45,998 nucleotides of DNA from Bacteroidales bacterium (GCA_025358645.1 JANYIW010000158.1:1-45998); one strand, 5' to 3'; shown: positions 10,501 to 18,259, counted from the stretch's first letter. Notes: generated by a model not told the origin, from the letters alone. Numbers and translations are program-made.

Positions 10501-10618
10501 CATCGGGAAAAAGCGATGTCTGCATTTTGGTATAAGAATAAATGCCCCAAACCAGGATGACCAGCAGAACAAATAGGATAGGTCTTAGCAAGAACCTGTA
10601 AATATTTCTATTATTCAT
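7541..10618 (-). CDS. RND-family efflux transporter permease
   Basis: A 1025-residue inner-membrane pump of the AcrB/CzcA superfamily. It shows the expected TM1 start (FLLRPILFVLLVILVWG), two large periplasmic domains, and in the fourth membrane helix the Asp-Asp pair of the proton relay (GLLIDDAIVIIEQ), followed by EENPGKDKKAVVSESM. The C-terminal half has a second set of six helices. Asp-Asp rather than a single charged residue argues for drug/lipid-type (HAE-like) rather than heavy-metal transport, but substrate is inferred only weakly. Its ATG overlaps the stop of the adaptor gene upstream (ATGA), so the two are translationally coupled. No TolC-type gene follows. Confidence 0.92.
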   Translation of the reverse strand: MNNRNIYRFLLRPILFVLLVILVWGIYSYTKMQTSLFPDVTFPKITIIADNGEQPVDKMMITVTKPLEIAIKRVNGITTVRSSTNRGSCTIDAYFDWNVDINLAKTQLNERINEIKNLLPATVNIVVEAMSQSIYPVTGFTIESDKYGQIELRNMALFNIRPQFSQIPGISNVIIRGGKTKEFIVSPVPQKLISLGLTPQDIIVAFGNTNFIESNGLLSDYRRLYLSLTDTRFKNIDELNEVVIKNDGHRIIRLRDFALIDLQEQQEFIRINANGHDAVLIDLVKQKGVNLVDFERNVNTRAGEIQKQLPSGITMKPYYNQSAFVTSSIDSVLKSIYEGLFLAIIVVILFLRSFRASLSIILIIPVTLALTVIVLHFVHITLNIMSLGAIAASIGLLIDDAIVIIEQLHRVHEENPGKDKKAVVSESMKLFLPAMIGSSLSTIVIFLPFVMMSGVAGSFFKELTLTIEITLVCSFIATWIGLPALHLLFGYKPHTKLQNISNIKDNKERQRLWWLVWFFDKPWFSIAFILILVISSALLINRLKTGFLPELDEGSIVLDYIAPAGTTLDASDAILREVDKVVLSHPDVETYMRRTGTNMISGISMASGVIPPNYGDYLIQLKQGINRKTEDVISEIRDRATAVAPALEIEFGQRIADLLGDLIGRPQPIVIKIFGDNHAMLQVLALKVQENLNSVRGVADVMNGIIYDGPTVTVLPDQGKLAQYKITPSDFQTQLKVYNEGVPVGQVQEGEQMLTILLRSTNFNSNSIDLIKNQPVFAPDGSYKPLQNFANVVLSAGDPELTREDLKSNIEVTARLDNRDIGSAINEIKGFIAKNVLLPPGYYIEYGGTFQQQQASFRELLLILLTAIVLVFTVLLFLFRDLRIALLIIFISVLGIGGCIWALYITGIQLNVGSYTGIIMIVGIIAENAIFTVNQFLTTFETTSDIDKSINYAISLRIRPKLMTAIGAILALTPLALGIGVGAQMQQPLAIAVIGGFIIAMPLLLLVFPSLLRLLYRKPAIDESI

Positions 10619-11535
10619 AGCTTAATAACCTTAACATTAGCCGTATCACCCAGTCCGTAATTACCAGAAGAAAGGAATAAATCTGAATCTTTAAATACCG
10701 GCATTTTAATCTGAACATAATTTTTTTCGCTAATTCCTGTTGTTACCAATACTTTAACAGCAGTAGAATCATTTATAAGTTTCATCACCCAATAATTTTG
10801 CATAGTTTCATCGGTGAGAATTGAAGACTTTGGCAGACTTACAGCATTTTCCACTGACTCTTTTAAAATTCTGATTTTAGCAATCAGGTTTTCAGGGAGA
10901 CTAACTGATTCAGAGAGTCTTACGATAAACCGTTCTGTCTGGGAACTGCCTGTCATGGAGGGAAAACGTGATTTAATAATTCCCAGTAGTGAATGAGTGT
11001 CAGGCAAAACTATTTCACACCTGGTATTCAGCTTTAAAGAACCCGAAAGTTCGAATGGGATATCCAGAATAAATACAAAACTTTCCGGAACAGCTATCTG
11101 GCAAAGCTGATCTCCCTCAGCAACATAATCACCTTTTGGGTGCTCGATCGTCGAAATAATACCGGCAATAGCAGCGTTGACATTAACAACGCCTCTGAAT
11201 TTCAGACTATTAAGAGAATCATTTATGAGAGCTGATGCCTCTCTCGTTTTTACCGTGAATAATAACCGGTTATTTTTAACAGCATCTCCCTGGTTAATGA
11301 ACATATTTTCAATATACCCGGTAACAGGAGCTTTAATAGAAGCTTTAAACAAAAATGCCGATGTTGCACTAAATTCGAGATAACTGACCATCCGTCCTGT
11401 ATGCAATGGCGAAACGGTTACAGGAATTGCTGAAGGTGTAGATTTCTCTGAGTTTTTTCCAGCCTGATGACAACCGCTTATAAATATTAAGCCGAAAATA
11501 CCGACACCTATACAATTTTTTATCATTCGGTCCAT
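10615..11535 (-). CDS. RND periplasmic adaptor (membrane fusion) lipoprotein
   Basis: A 306-residue adaptor of the HlyD/AcrA type. The N-terminus has a lipoprotein-like signal ending FISGC (Cys ~22). Next come the first half of a lipoyl/barrel-sandwich domain (SIKAPVTGYIENMFINQGDAVKNNRLLFTV, quoted in parts: APVTGYIENM and GDAVKNNRLL), a short hairpin, and a second lipoyl half (GDYVAEGDQLCQI), then a beta-barrel. The alpha-hairpin is very short or missing, so the protein is shorter than AcrA (~400). It links the pump to an outer-membrane channel. First gene of the operon; a promoter should lie in 11536-11854. Confidence 0.85.
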   Translation of the reverse strand: MDRMIKNCIGVGIFGLIFISGCHQAGKNSEKSTPSAIPVTVSPLHTGRMVSYLEFSATSAFLFKASIKAPVTGYIENMFINQGDAVKNNRLLFTVKTREASALINDSLNSLKFRGVVNVNAAIAGIISTIEHPKGDYVAEGDQLCQIAVPESFVFILDIPFELSGSLKLNTRCEIVLPDTHSLLGIIKSRFPSMTGSSQTERFIVRLSESVSLPENLIAKIRILKESVENAVSLPKSSILTDETMQNYWVMKLINDSTAVKVLVTTGISEKNYVQIKMPVFKDSDLFLSSGNYGLGDTANVKVIKL

Positions 11536-11854
11536 AATAATAATTATTTATTCTATATAACAGGTCCCACTACTAACCGACAGGGTACATCTAATGCATT
11601 AACAAAGATTTTCTTAATACGCTTCAACAGAGATTTCAATCTGATGTAAAAGTAATGAAACACTCATAATAATAACAAGTGACTGAATGAAATTCAAGGT
11701 TACATTTGTCATTTTTCCTTCCTTTGATATACATACTTGTTATTGCTCTGCTCCAGATAATAATTAACCTGTTAAACATCTGTTTAGTTCACTAAATTCA
11801 TTTAAGCAATAAACAATAGAAGAAATTCTGTGTTTACCTGTTAAATTCTAAAAT
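11536..11854. other. Divergent intergenic region, 319 bp
   Basis: AT-rich DNA between the RND operon (-) and the glycosyltransferase operon (+). It must carry both promoters. I found no clear open frame, hairpin or operator that I can defend. Confidence 0.6.
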
Positions 11855-12574
11855 ATGAAAGTATTATCTTTTGAGGATTCAGGTAAAGATGTAAAACCGG
11901 TTGTCCAACCTTTTTTTTCAATTATTATCACAACTTATAACAGAGCAAATCTTTTACAAAAAGCATTAGACTCACTGATTTCCCAGACAGAACACGACTG
12001 GGAGGCGATTATTGTAGATGACGAAAGTACCGACGACACATATTTACAGATTCTCCCCCGCCTCCGATTAAATAATGCAATAAAATATTTCAGAAAAGCC
12101 CATAGCGGAGAAGCTATGTCAAAAAATACAGGAATAAACTTATCTTCCGGGAAATTCATTTCTTTTCTGGACTCAGACGACGAGTATAATCCGTTGCATC
12201 TTCAATCAAGGAAAGACATTCTCATACAAAATCCCTATGTCAGATTCTTATATGGCGGGACCAAAATCATTGGTAATCAGTATGTTCCTGACCGGTTTAA
12301 TTATAATAAAAGAATCAACCTTAGTGAATGTGCCATTGGGGGAACTTTTTTTATTGAAAGAAGTGTTTTAGTACAATTAAACGGGTTCAGAAATATAATT
12401 CTTGGAACAGATTCTGATCTTTTTGACAGGGCGGTTGAGGCTGGAGTTTTCATGAAGGAGACAAAAATACCTTCTTATATCTATCACCATGAAAATGAAG
12501 ATTCAATAACAAACAAGATGATAAAAAGAAATTCAGAGCTAGAAGAAATATACACGGATATTAATCTAAAATAA
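11855..12574 (+). CDS. Family 2 glycosyltransferase (soluble)
   Basis: A 239-residue GT-A fold enzyme. FSIIITTYNRANLLQKAL (~21-38) and IIVDDESTDDT (~52-62) form the nucleotide-sugar site, and FLDSDDE (~104-110) supplies the DxD metal-binding motif. It lacks membrane segments, so it probably acts in the cytoplasm on a lipid-linked or protein acceptor. Downstream of the GT-A core the protein is short, without a second domain. The PCD gene begins 8 bp after its stop and a histidine kinase follows, so it is the first gene of a three-gene operon whose logic is unclear. Confidence 0.87.
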   Translation: MKVLSFEDSGKDVKPVVQPFFSIIITTYNRANLLQKALDSLISQTEHDWEAIIVDDESTDDTYLQILPRLRLNNAIKYFRKAHSGEAMSKNTGINLSSGKFISFLDSDDEYNPLHLQSRKDILIQNPYVRFLYGGTKIIGNQYVPDRFNYNKRINLSECAIGGTFFIERSVLVQLNGFRNIILGTDSDLFDRAVEAGVFMKETKIPSYIYHHENEDSITNKMIKRNSELEEIYTDINLK

Positions 12575-12582
12575 ATATTACT

Positions 12583-12879
12583 ATGAAAGCATTTTCAAAA
12601 ACTGAAGTCAAAGATTTACTATTAGTGAAATTAAAAGACTGGTCATTTGATGGAACTTATTTATCGAGAACTTTTAAATTTAATAATTTCGTAAACGCAT
12701 TTTCATTCATGACTTCGGTCGCACTGGAGGCAGAAAAGATGGAACATCATCCTGAATGGAGCAATATTTACAACGTTGTAACTATAAAATTAAACTCTCA
12801 TGATGCCAAGGGAGTAACTCAGCTGGATTTTGACCTGGCTCAGACAGTTGACAGTTTATTCGAAAAATGCAAAAATTAA
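12583..12879 (+). CDS. Pterin-4a-carbinolamine dehydratase family protein
   Basis: A 98-residue protein, the usual length of the family. The active-site signature is complete: EKMEHHPEWSNIYN (residues ~51-64) with the two catalytic His at 55 and 56, His73 in LNSHDAKG, and Asp near 82-84. The enzyme dehydrates 4a-hydroxytetrahydropterin after aromatic amino acid hydroxylation; bacterial copies without a hydroxylase neighbour may act in molybdopterin metabolism or as transcription cofactors (DCoH-like). No phenylalanine hydroxylase is present here. The last 13 bp overlap the start of the histidine kinase gene in another frame, so translation is probably coupled. Confidence 0.92.
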   Translation: MKAFSKTEVKDLLLVKLKDWSFDGTYLSRTFKFNNFVNAFSFMTSVALEAEKMEHHPEWSNIYNVVTIKLNSHDAKGVTQLDFDLAQTVDSLFEKCKN

Positions 12880-14213
12880 AATTTGAATACAGAATTATTG
12901 TAGGTTATGTAATCTTTGGAAGTATTTGGATTGTGTTTTCAGATAAAATAGCTAACTATTTTATAAGAGATCCTGATTTATTAACCAGAATACAGACTTT
13001 TAAAGGTTGGTTTTATGTTATTATTACTGCTATTCTGTTCTATTTGTTATTAAAGAGTCATCTGGTTAAAATACGAAATGCTGAACAAAAATCCATAGAT
13101 AGTGACAGGTTAAAAACTGTATTCCTTCAGAATATTTCACATGAGATCCGTACTCCCATGAATAGTATTGTCGGGTTTTCCGAACTGTTAAAAGATAAAA
13201 AAATCTCAGAAACAGAAAAATCTCAATATTTAGCAATGATTGCAAAGGGCTCAGATCAATTACTTAGCATAGTCAATGAAGTCCTGGATATTTCACTTAT
13301 TGAAACAGGAAATTTAACTATAAACAAAAAGAGAGTAAATTTAAATAAGTTATTAGATGAGTTATATCTTTCATTCAAGCCTTCAATAAGTAATGATATT
13401 TCATTTTCAGTAATTAAAGGACTTTCAGATCCATTAAGTTTTATAATTACAGATGTTATAAAAGTCAGACAGATACTCAACAATCTTATAAGCAATGCAA
13501 TTAAATTTACCGATACGGGGTATATCAAATATGGCTACTCTATGGTAAACTATGAACTCAAATTTTTTATTGAAGATACAGGCATCGGAATTGCTGCTGA
13601 TTTTCACGATAAGATATTCGAACGCTTCCGAAAAGTTGAACATGAAAACCCGAGGTTATACAATGGAGTTGGATTAGGACTTGCTATCTCCAAAGGGAAT
13701 ATCGACTTACTTAAAGGTAAAATATGGACTGAATCGGAACAAGGTAAAGGTTCTAAGTTTTTCTTCACAATACCTTATGAACCTGTATCTGTAGAAGAAA
13801 TACCAGATATAACGAGGACAGAGAGTAACAAAAGCCTTAATAAACTAACAATTTTAGTTGCAGAGGATGACGAAATCAATTATATGTATATTAAAGAAAT
13901 ATTCAGAGGGACCGGTGTCGGACTTTTACATGCTATAAATGGAAAGGAAGCGGTTGAAATATGTCAGAACAACGATACAATAAATATTGTTCTGATAGAT
14001 ATAAAAATGCCTGTTATGAATGGTTATGAAGCAATTAAAAAGATTAGAGAATTTCGCCCCAACCTTCCTATTATTGCTCAAACTGCTTTTGCTTTAAGTA
14101 ACGAAATGTTGAAAGCATTTAATGCCGGGAGCAATGATTATATTTCCAAACCATTTAAGAAGGAACAATTACTTGCATTAATCAAAAAATACCAATCATC
14201 TGGTGGCCAATAA
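12867..14213 (+). CDS. Membrane hybrid histidine kinase with C-terminal receiver
   Basis: A 448-residue protein. Two membrane helices (~9-26 and ~47-63) bracket a short loop with the pattern SDKIAN...LLTRIQTFKG, a sensor-less N-terminal module found in many kinases and diguanylate cyclases. HisKA follows with His92 in NISHEIRTP, then HATPase_c with the N box (NLISNAIKF ~206-214), EDTGIGI (~236-242) and GVGLGLAIS (~267-275). A receiver spans ~327-445 with acidic residues at 333-335, phospho-acceptor Asp378 (LIDIKMP) and Lys428. No PAS or periplasmic domain is present, so the signal likely comes via the membrane or a partner. It starts inside the PCD gene. No output regulator lies beside it. 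Confidence 0.92.
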   Translation: MQKLKFEYRIIVGYVIFGSIWIVFSDKIANYFIRDPDLLTRIQTFKGWFYVIITAILFYLLLKSHLVKIRNAEQKSIDSDRLKTVFLQNISHEIRTPMNSIVGFSELLKDKKISETEKSQYLAMIAKGSDQLLSIVNEVLDISLIETGNLTINKKRVNLNKLLDELYLSFKPSISNDISFSVIKGLSDPLSFIITDVIKVRQILNNLISNAIKFTDTGYIKYGYSMVNYELKFFIEDTGIGIAADFHDKIFERFRKVEHENPRLYNGVGLGLAISKGNIDLLKGKIWTESEQGKGSKFFFTIPYEPVSVEEIPDITRTESNKSLNKLTILVAEDDEINYMYIKEIFRGTGVGLLHAINGKEAVEICQNNDTINIVLIDIKMPVMNGYEAIKKIREFRPNLPIIAQTAFALSNEMLKAFNAGSNDYISKPFKKEQLLALIKKYQSSGGQ

Positions 14214-14370
14214 GCTTATAGTAAGCTGTATATATCTTATTTTTAAAACTTTGAAGGCAAGGTTTATCATTAAAATCTCAGGTACCAGGTTATCTTTACT
14301 CCTTTAACAATTATTACAATAAGTGCAACTATTTCACCATTTTTACGTTAACAGACTTTATATTTAATAT

Positions 14371-14397
14371 TGTCTGATAATACTTATGTATCAGACA
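14371..14397. promoter_or_regulatory. Perfect 9-bp inverted repeat upstream of DUF4197 gene
   Basis: TGTCTGATA at 14371-14379 is mirrored by TATCAGACA at 14389-14397 with a 9-nt spacer. It ends 43 bp before the ATG at 14441, where an operator or a leader hairpin would sit. The arm centres are 18 bp apart, slightly under two helix turns. No regulator can be named. Confidence 0.4.
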
Positions 14398-14440
14398 GAA
14401 AACTTGCTTAAGTAATGCCATACTTCTAAAAATCTTTGAT

Positions 14441-15151
14441 ATGAAAAAAATTTATTTCCTTGTTATTATTGCGATATTAAATATCCAAATTTCAGATGCC
14501 CAGTTTTTTAAGGATGCAAAAAAATTACTTAACTCTAAAACAAAAGGTCTTACCGAAAAGGATGCTGCTGATGGCATTAAAGAAGCGCTGGTAAATGGTA
14601 CCGGAGAAAGTGTGAAAGTGGTTTCAGTTCTTAATGGATACTGGGGCAATCCTGAAATAAAGATCCCCTTTCCTTCTGAAGCAAAGGAGATGGAGTCAAA
14701 ACTCAGGGCAATTGGAATGGCAAAAAAAGTGGATGAATTTAATGAATCTATGAACCGTGCTGCTGAGAAAGCTGCAAGTGAAGCAAAACCTATTTTTATA
14801 GCCGCTATAAAAGGCATGACAGTGAGAGATGCTATTAATATTGTTAAAGGAGCAGATAATGCGGCTACTATGTACCTGAAAAATACCACATCCCCAGAGC
14901 TTATTGGAAAATTTCAACCAATAATTAAAACTTCTCTTGATAATGTTAACGCAACCCGATACTGGAGTGATTTAATTACAATCTATAACAAGATCCCTCT
15001 TGTTAAAAGAATGAATCCCAATCTTACTGAATATGTCACTCAGAGAGCTATCGATGGCCTTTTTATAATGATTGCCAAAGAAGAAATAAAAATTCGTAAA
15101 GACCCAGTGGCCAGAACGTCAGAATTGCTTAAAAAAGTCTTTGGAAACTAG
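14441..15151 (+). CDS. DUF4197-family secreted protein
   Basis: A 236-residue protein with an N-terminal signal peptide (MKKIYFLVIIAILNIQISDAQ, about 21 residues, cleavage near DAQ). The mature protein is helix-rich and matches what I know of DUF4197: GLTEKDAADGIKEAL near the start, a middle with IPFPSEAKEMES and GMTVRDAINIVKG, and a conserved TSPELIGKFQPIIK segment, ending with KDPVARTSELLKKVFG. The family is periplasmic and of unknown function. It has its own upstream region with an inverted repeat and is followed by a hairpin-rich element rather than a gene, so it is probably monocistronic. Confidence 0.85.
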   Translation: MKKIYFLVIIAILNIQISDAQFFKDAKKLLNSKTKGLTEKDAADGIKEALVNGTGESVKVVSVLNGYWGNPEIKIPFPSEAKEMESKLRAIGMAKKVDEFNESMNRAAEKAASEAKPIFIAAIKGMTVRDAINIVKGADNAATMYLKNTTSPELIGKFQPIIKTSLDNVNATRYWSDLITIYNKIPLVKRMNPNLTEYVTQRAIDGLFIMIAKEEIKIRKDPVARTSELLKKVFGN

Positions 15152-15316
15152 CGTTGAGTCTACTCCGATAAGTCATGTTACCCCTATCCCGATAGCCATC
15201 GGGACCCCTAAAGGGGACTTTTGTAAGTTTTTGATATTTAGCTTTTTCCCTTTAGGGTTAAGGGTAAAAAAAAGCTAAAAATCAAAATAAACTCCCTTTT
15301 CGGAGTGGACTCAACG
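15152..15316. repeat. 165-bp palindromic, hairpin-rich intergenic element
   Basis: The outer arms CGTTGAGTCTACTCCGA (15152-15168) and TCGGAGTGGACTCAACG (15300-15316) pair over 17 bp with one G-T mismatch. Inside are a perfect hairpin TCCCGAT-AGCC-ATCGGGA (15187-15204), a CCCCTAAAGGGG hairpin (15205-15216), and a long A/T-rich imperfect stem around 15221-15290 built on TTTAGCTTTTT and AAAAAGCTAAA. The left arm starts one base after the DUF4197 stop. It may act as a terminator or be a nonautonomous repeat (MITE or REP-like). I see no second copy in the window and no clear target-site duplication. Confidence 0.7.
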
Positions 15317-15351
15317 TTCTATTTTTATTGGTGACTTGAGCTCCCGATCAA

Positions 15352-15828
15352 TCAATTGGTTAAGGAATTAAGCTCTGTCCCATAGTCAAACTGCAGATCC
15401 TCATGTAACAGAGTTACCTTTTTTCTGATTGTCTCTAATAATCTGCTGTAGAAGTTTTGCAGTCCTGTATTCTTCTGTATTGAGGGTGTAAATCTATTAA
15501 GTTTTGTACAGAAGTATACCAGCAATTCGACTTCTGTTTCTTTCTTCTGTGAGTATCTGGCATACTTCCTGATCGTTCGTAATATTTTCCGGAATCCTTT
15601 CTTAATCAAGTATTGGCTCTTTTTGTTTATTCCCTTAAATTGCTCATCAATCTCCTTTTTTACACCATCTACAAACAATGGTTCATCATTTGATTCAAAA
15701 AGGAGATAGGTTAATAATTCTTTATTCTCCTTTTTAAATCTTGCCAGACGGAGGCAGAGATCCCTCAGGTCTTTTGGTGTAGCGTTAGTCAATTCTTCTT
15801 TGAGTTCTTTTACTGTGACAGCCTTCAT
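15352..15828 (-). CDS. Hypothetical basic, helix-rich protein
   Basis: I choose the ATG at 15828 (158 residues, MKAVTVKELKEEL), since the frame upstream of it has only a TTG. The protein is almost all predicted helix, very rich in Lys, Leu and Glu, has no signal peptide or membrane segment, and carries a strongly basic middle (KKGFRKILRTIRKYARYSQKK, about 20 residues). I do not recognise the family. Charge would fit nucleic-acid or ribosome contact but that is a guess. It lies alone between the palindromic element and the zinc-ribbon gene. Steady codon use suggests a real gene. Confidence 0.65.
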   Translation of the reverse strand: MKAVTVKELKEELTNATPKDLRDLCLRLARFKKENKELLTYLLFESNDEPLFVDGVKKEIDEQFKGINKKSQYLIKKGFRKILRTIRKYARYSQKKETEVELLVYFCTKLNRFTPSIQKNTGLQNFYSRLLETIRKKVTLLHEDLQFDYGTELNSLTN

Positions 15829-15903
15829 GGATATAATTTGTGTCAATAATTGATATTAATATCTTCCAGGTTGAATGGCCGCCTGCTTAAAACTGTCAGT
15901 ACA

Positions 15904-16518
15904 CTACTTTTCAACAGGACTGATTATATCATTTTGAGGTTGAGTTATTTTAGTGCCCTTCTTCTGTGGATATGAACCTGGTAATATAACGTTAATAAGC
16001 TTTTTGCCCCACAAACCCAACTGAAAACCGGCACCTAGAGATAAGATGCTTAATACTATCGTAAGAATATAAAGTTTTGATTGCGGAGCTACAAAAAATA
16101 GTGCAATAGATAACGAAAGAATTATAAGACTGAATATTATTTTGACTCTTAGTATAGGCGTCGCTAGAGTTTTAAATCGGGTCAGACCGTCAATTATTCC
16201 TGTGATAATTGCCAGGATTAGAGTGAACGGGAAAACAACTACTGAAAATATTAAAACATTTTTAAGCATTTCAGGTTGAAATTGTTTAAAAAGATTCGTA
16301 ATAATTACAAGAATAGGGATCGCTATAACAAACGACTGAGAAAGATGTATGGCAATTGGATGAAGATCAAAATTAAGTAGTATTAATCTGTTACGGGAAA
16401 CCCTTTCCCTGTATGGTTCAAAAACTTTTCTTGGCATTCCGCAAGCTGGACAAACATCTCCCAGTTTGTCTGAATCCATTACAAATCCGCATGGGCGACA
16501 ACGTACAAGTTCTTTCAT
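15904..16518 (-). CDS. Zinc-ribbon plus four-helix membrane protein (DUF2231-like)
   Basis: A 204-residue protein. Residues ~7-27 form a rubredoxin/rubrerythrin-like zinc ribbon with two Cys pairs (CRPCG and CPACGMP). After a short linker comes DLHPIAIHLSQSFVIAIP, which has the HPIxxH start typical of DUF2231 membrane domains, then four hydrophobic helices to ~175 and a polar tail. In that family the His-rich start is thought to face haem or metal, but function is unknown. The ribbon is cytoplasmic or redox-linked if it is rubredoxin-like. No operon partner is clear: 128 bp separate it from the next gene. Confidence 0.65.
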   Translation of the reverse strand: MKELVRCRPCGFVMDSDKLGDVCPACGMPRKVFEPYRERVSRNRLILLNFDLHPIAIHLSQSFVIAIPILVIITNLFKQFQPEMLKNVLIFSVVVFPFTLILAIITGIIDGLTRFKTLATPILRVKIIFSLIILSLSIALFFVAPQSKLYILTIVLSILSLGAGFQLGLWGKKLINVILPGSYPQKKGTKITQPQNDIISPVEK

Positions 16519-16646
16519 AATTGTTTAAATTGATTATCCTGCACAAATTTAAAAATTTAATGATTCTAAAATCATCATAAATCCATATTAGTTTTGTTGC
16601 GCATGCACTTCACACAAGGTATATTAACCTTTGCTGACATCAGAAA

Positions 16647-17309
16647 TTATTTCTTCTTTATGAAGATTGAATTTTCTTTATAATAATTATCATCACCATA
16701 TATAAAGAGACAACTCCCTCCGGATATTTTATCTATTATTCCTTTTGAAATTTTAACCGGTAAAGCAGGGCATCCCCAACTTCTACCTAACCTGCCATAC
16801 TTTTTAATAAATTCCTCACTCACGTATTCAGCCCCATGAATGACTATCTCCCTAACTCTTGCATTGTCATTTATACCTTTTTCCAGACCATCAAGCCGTA
16901 GTGAATATCCATGTTCACCTGAATAGGTTTCCGCCGTCAGATAAAAACCCAGTGAACTCTTTAGCGATTCAGGTTTGTTCGAGAAGCTTTTTGCATAATT
17001 TTCACCTGAGTTTTTGCCATGTGCAACAAAACATTTATAAATAAGCCGTTTATTTTCAAGGTCAATTACAAAAAACCGTTTTTCGATTGATGACCTTGTA
17101 AAATCAATTATAGTAATAATACTTTTCTTTTCACAGTTTTTTACATGGAGCGACCCAAGAATAGCAGTATTAAATAATTCAAAGGATATATCATTCTTTA
17201 TTTTACACTCAAGCCAAAGCTTATGATTATCAATACTTTCATCGACCGATATATTACACAGACTGCTTATAGCAAAAACCAAGATCAATATTTTACACGA
17301 AACCAGCAT
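16647..17309 (-). CDS. L,D-transpeptidase-like protein (YkuD_2 type)
   Basis: A 220-residue protein with an N-terminal signal (MLVSCKILILVFAISSLC). The catalytic region contains FVIDLENKRLIYKCFVAHGK, IVIHGAEYVSE with the conserved His158, and RSWGCPALP with Cys180 as the candidate nucleophile; the SxGCPA pattern is that of the Bacteroidota YkuD_2 branch. Such enzymes may form or edit 3-3 crosslinks in peptidoglycan or attach proteins to it, but this branch is poorly studied. Its ATG overlaps the stop of the DUF6629-like gene (TAATG), so the two are probably translated together. Confidence 0.85.
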   Translation of the reverse strand: MLVSCKILILVFAISSLCNISVDESIDNHKLWLECKIKNDISFELFNTAILGSLHVKNCEKKSIITIIDFTRSSIEKRFFVIDLENKRLIYKCFVAHGKNSGENYAKSFSNKPESLKSSLGFYLTAETYSGEHGYSLRLDGLEKGINDNARVREIVIHGAEYVSEEFIKKYGRLGRSWGCPALPVKISKGIIDKISGGSCLFIYGDDNYYKENSIFIKKK

Positions 17310-18019
17310 TAAAATTGTTTATGTTTATGAGGTAACAGGTCTGAACCGATTTTCAACAAAGAAAGTTTTTTAAAAATTATTTCCTTTTTGGAGTCACTGA
17401 GTATCCAGAAGATTACACCGCTTATCAACGCAGCAAAAAAACACCACACAGAAATGAGATATTGAGTAAAAAATATTGCTGTAATTAAACACGAGAAAAA
17501 CATTAATATTCCGAGCAGATGAGTTCTTTTAATACCTGAAACAAAAAGTGGGGTGATTGTAACAACCAGATAAAGTACAAAAGCTGCTATTGCAAAAGAA
17601 TCAGGGAAATCTGTATTATACACTATATGATATCCTGTTATTTGGGGTGTTACATGGAAAAACAACAAGCAGAAAGCATAATATAATGATAAAGACAAAC
17701 CAAGAGCAAGCAGACACTGCAATATTCTTTTTCTTCTTTTATTATGTTCCATCAATAGGACTGAAACAGGTATCAAAGCAGGCCACAACACCTGAGCCAT
17801 TATCAGGTAGCAATATGTGGCAATTTTTTGAATATTAATGTAATCACTATCAGGCAATGTTAACCACAGAGAACCTTCCACAATCTGCTGAAGACCAAAA
17901 AATAAAGGTATGCAGGCAAAAACAAGCTGCGAAGGTTTATGAACTTCTCTGATAGAAGCAACTCCAATGGATGAAATAATGACACCTCCTGCAAAACTTG
18001 CACCGGCTGAAAAACACAT
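17309..18019 (-). CDS. DUF6629-like polytopic membrane protein
   Basis: A 236-residue protein of about seven membrane helices. It begins MCFSAGASFAGG, a start that I associate with the DUF6629 family (MCFSAxASF). A WLTLPDSD loop and FFGLQQIVEG segment follow, with no known catalytic motif. Function is unknown. It is the first gene of a pair: its TAA shares one base with the ATG of the L,D-transpeptidase-like gene, which suggests a link with cell-wall work or simple co-expression. Confidence 0.7.
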   Translation of the reverse strand: MCFSAGASFAGGVIISSIGVASIREVHKPSQLVFACIPLFFGLQQIVEGSLWLTLPDSDYINIQKIATYCYLIMAQVLWPALIPVSVLLMEHNKRRKRILQCLLALGLSLSLYYAFCLLFFHVTPQITGYHIVYNTDFPDSFAIAAFVLYLVVTITPLFVSGIKRTHLLGILMFFSCLITAIFFTQYLISVWCFFAALISGVIFWILSDSKKEIIFKKLSLLKIGSDLLPHKHKQF

Positions 18020-18259
18020 GCTATTTTCCTTTCTCTTTTTAAGTAATTAAAATTCATTGCATTAATATTCCAAAAACAAAAGTATTCTGCATAATGATAC
18101 AACAATTATTTAAATTAAATTTCGTTTTAGTTCACTTTGGATATTATCACAAATGCTAATAGTTCAAGGTCAAGAGGATATTTTTTTCTCCACAAAAAAA
18201 ATGGTATAAGTTTTGTTATGACTTTAAAGTATTAACTTGTCCGGCTAATATTTTAATTT

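Noticed and set aside
14452-14889. 145-residue minus-strand open frame inside the DUF4197 gene
   Set aside because: Fully covered by a gene with signal peptide and family motifs on the other strand.
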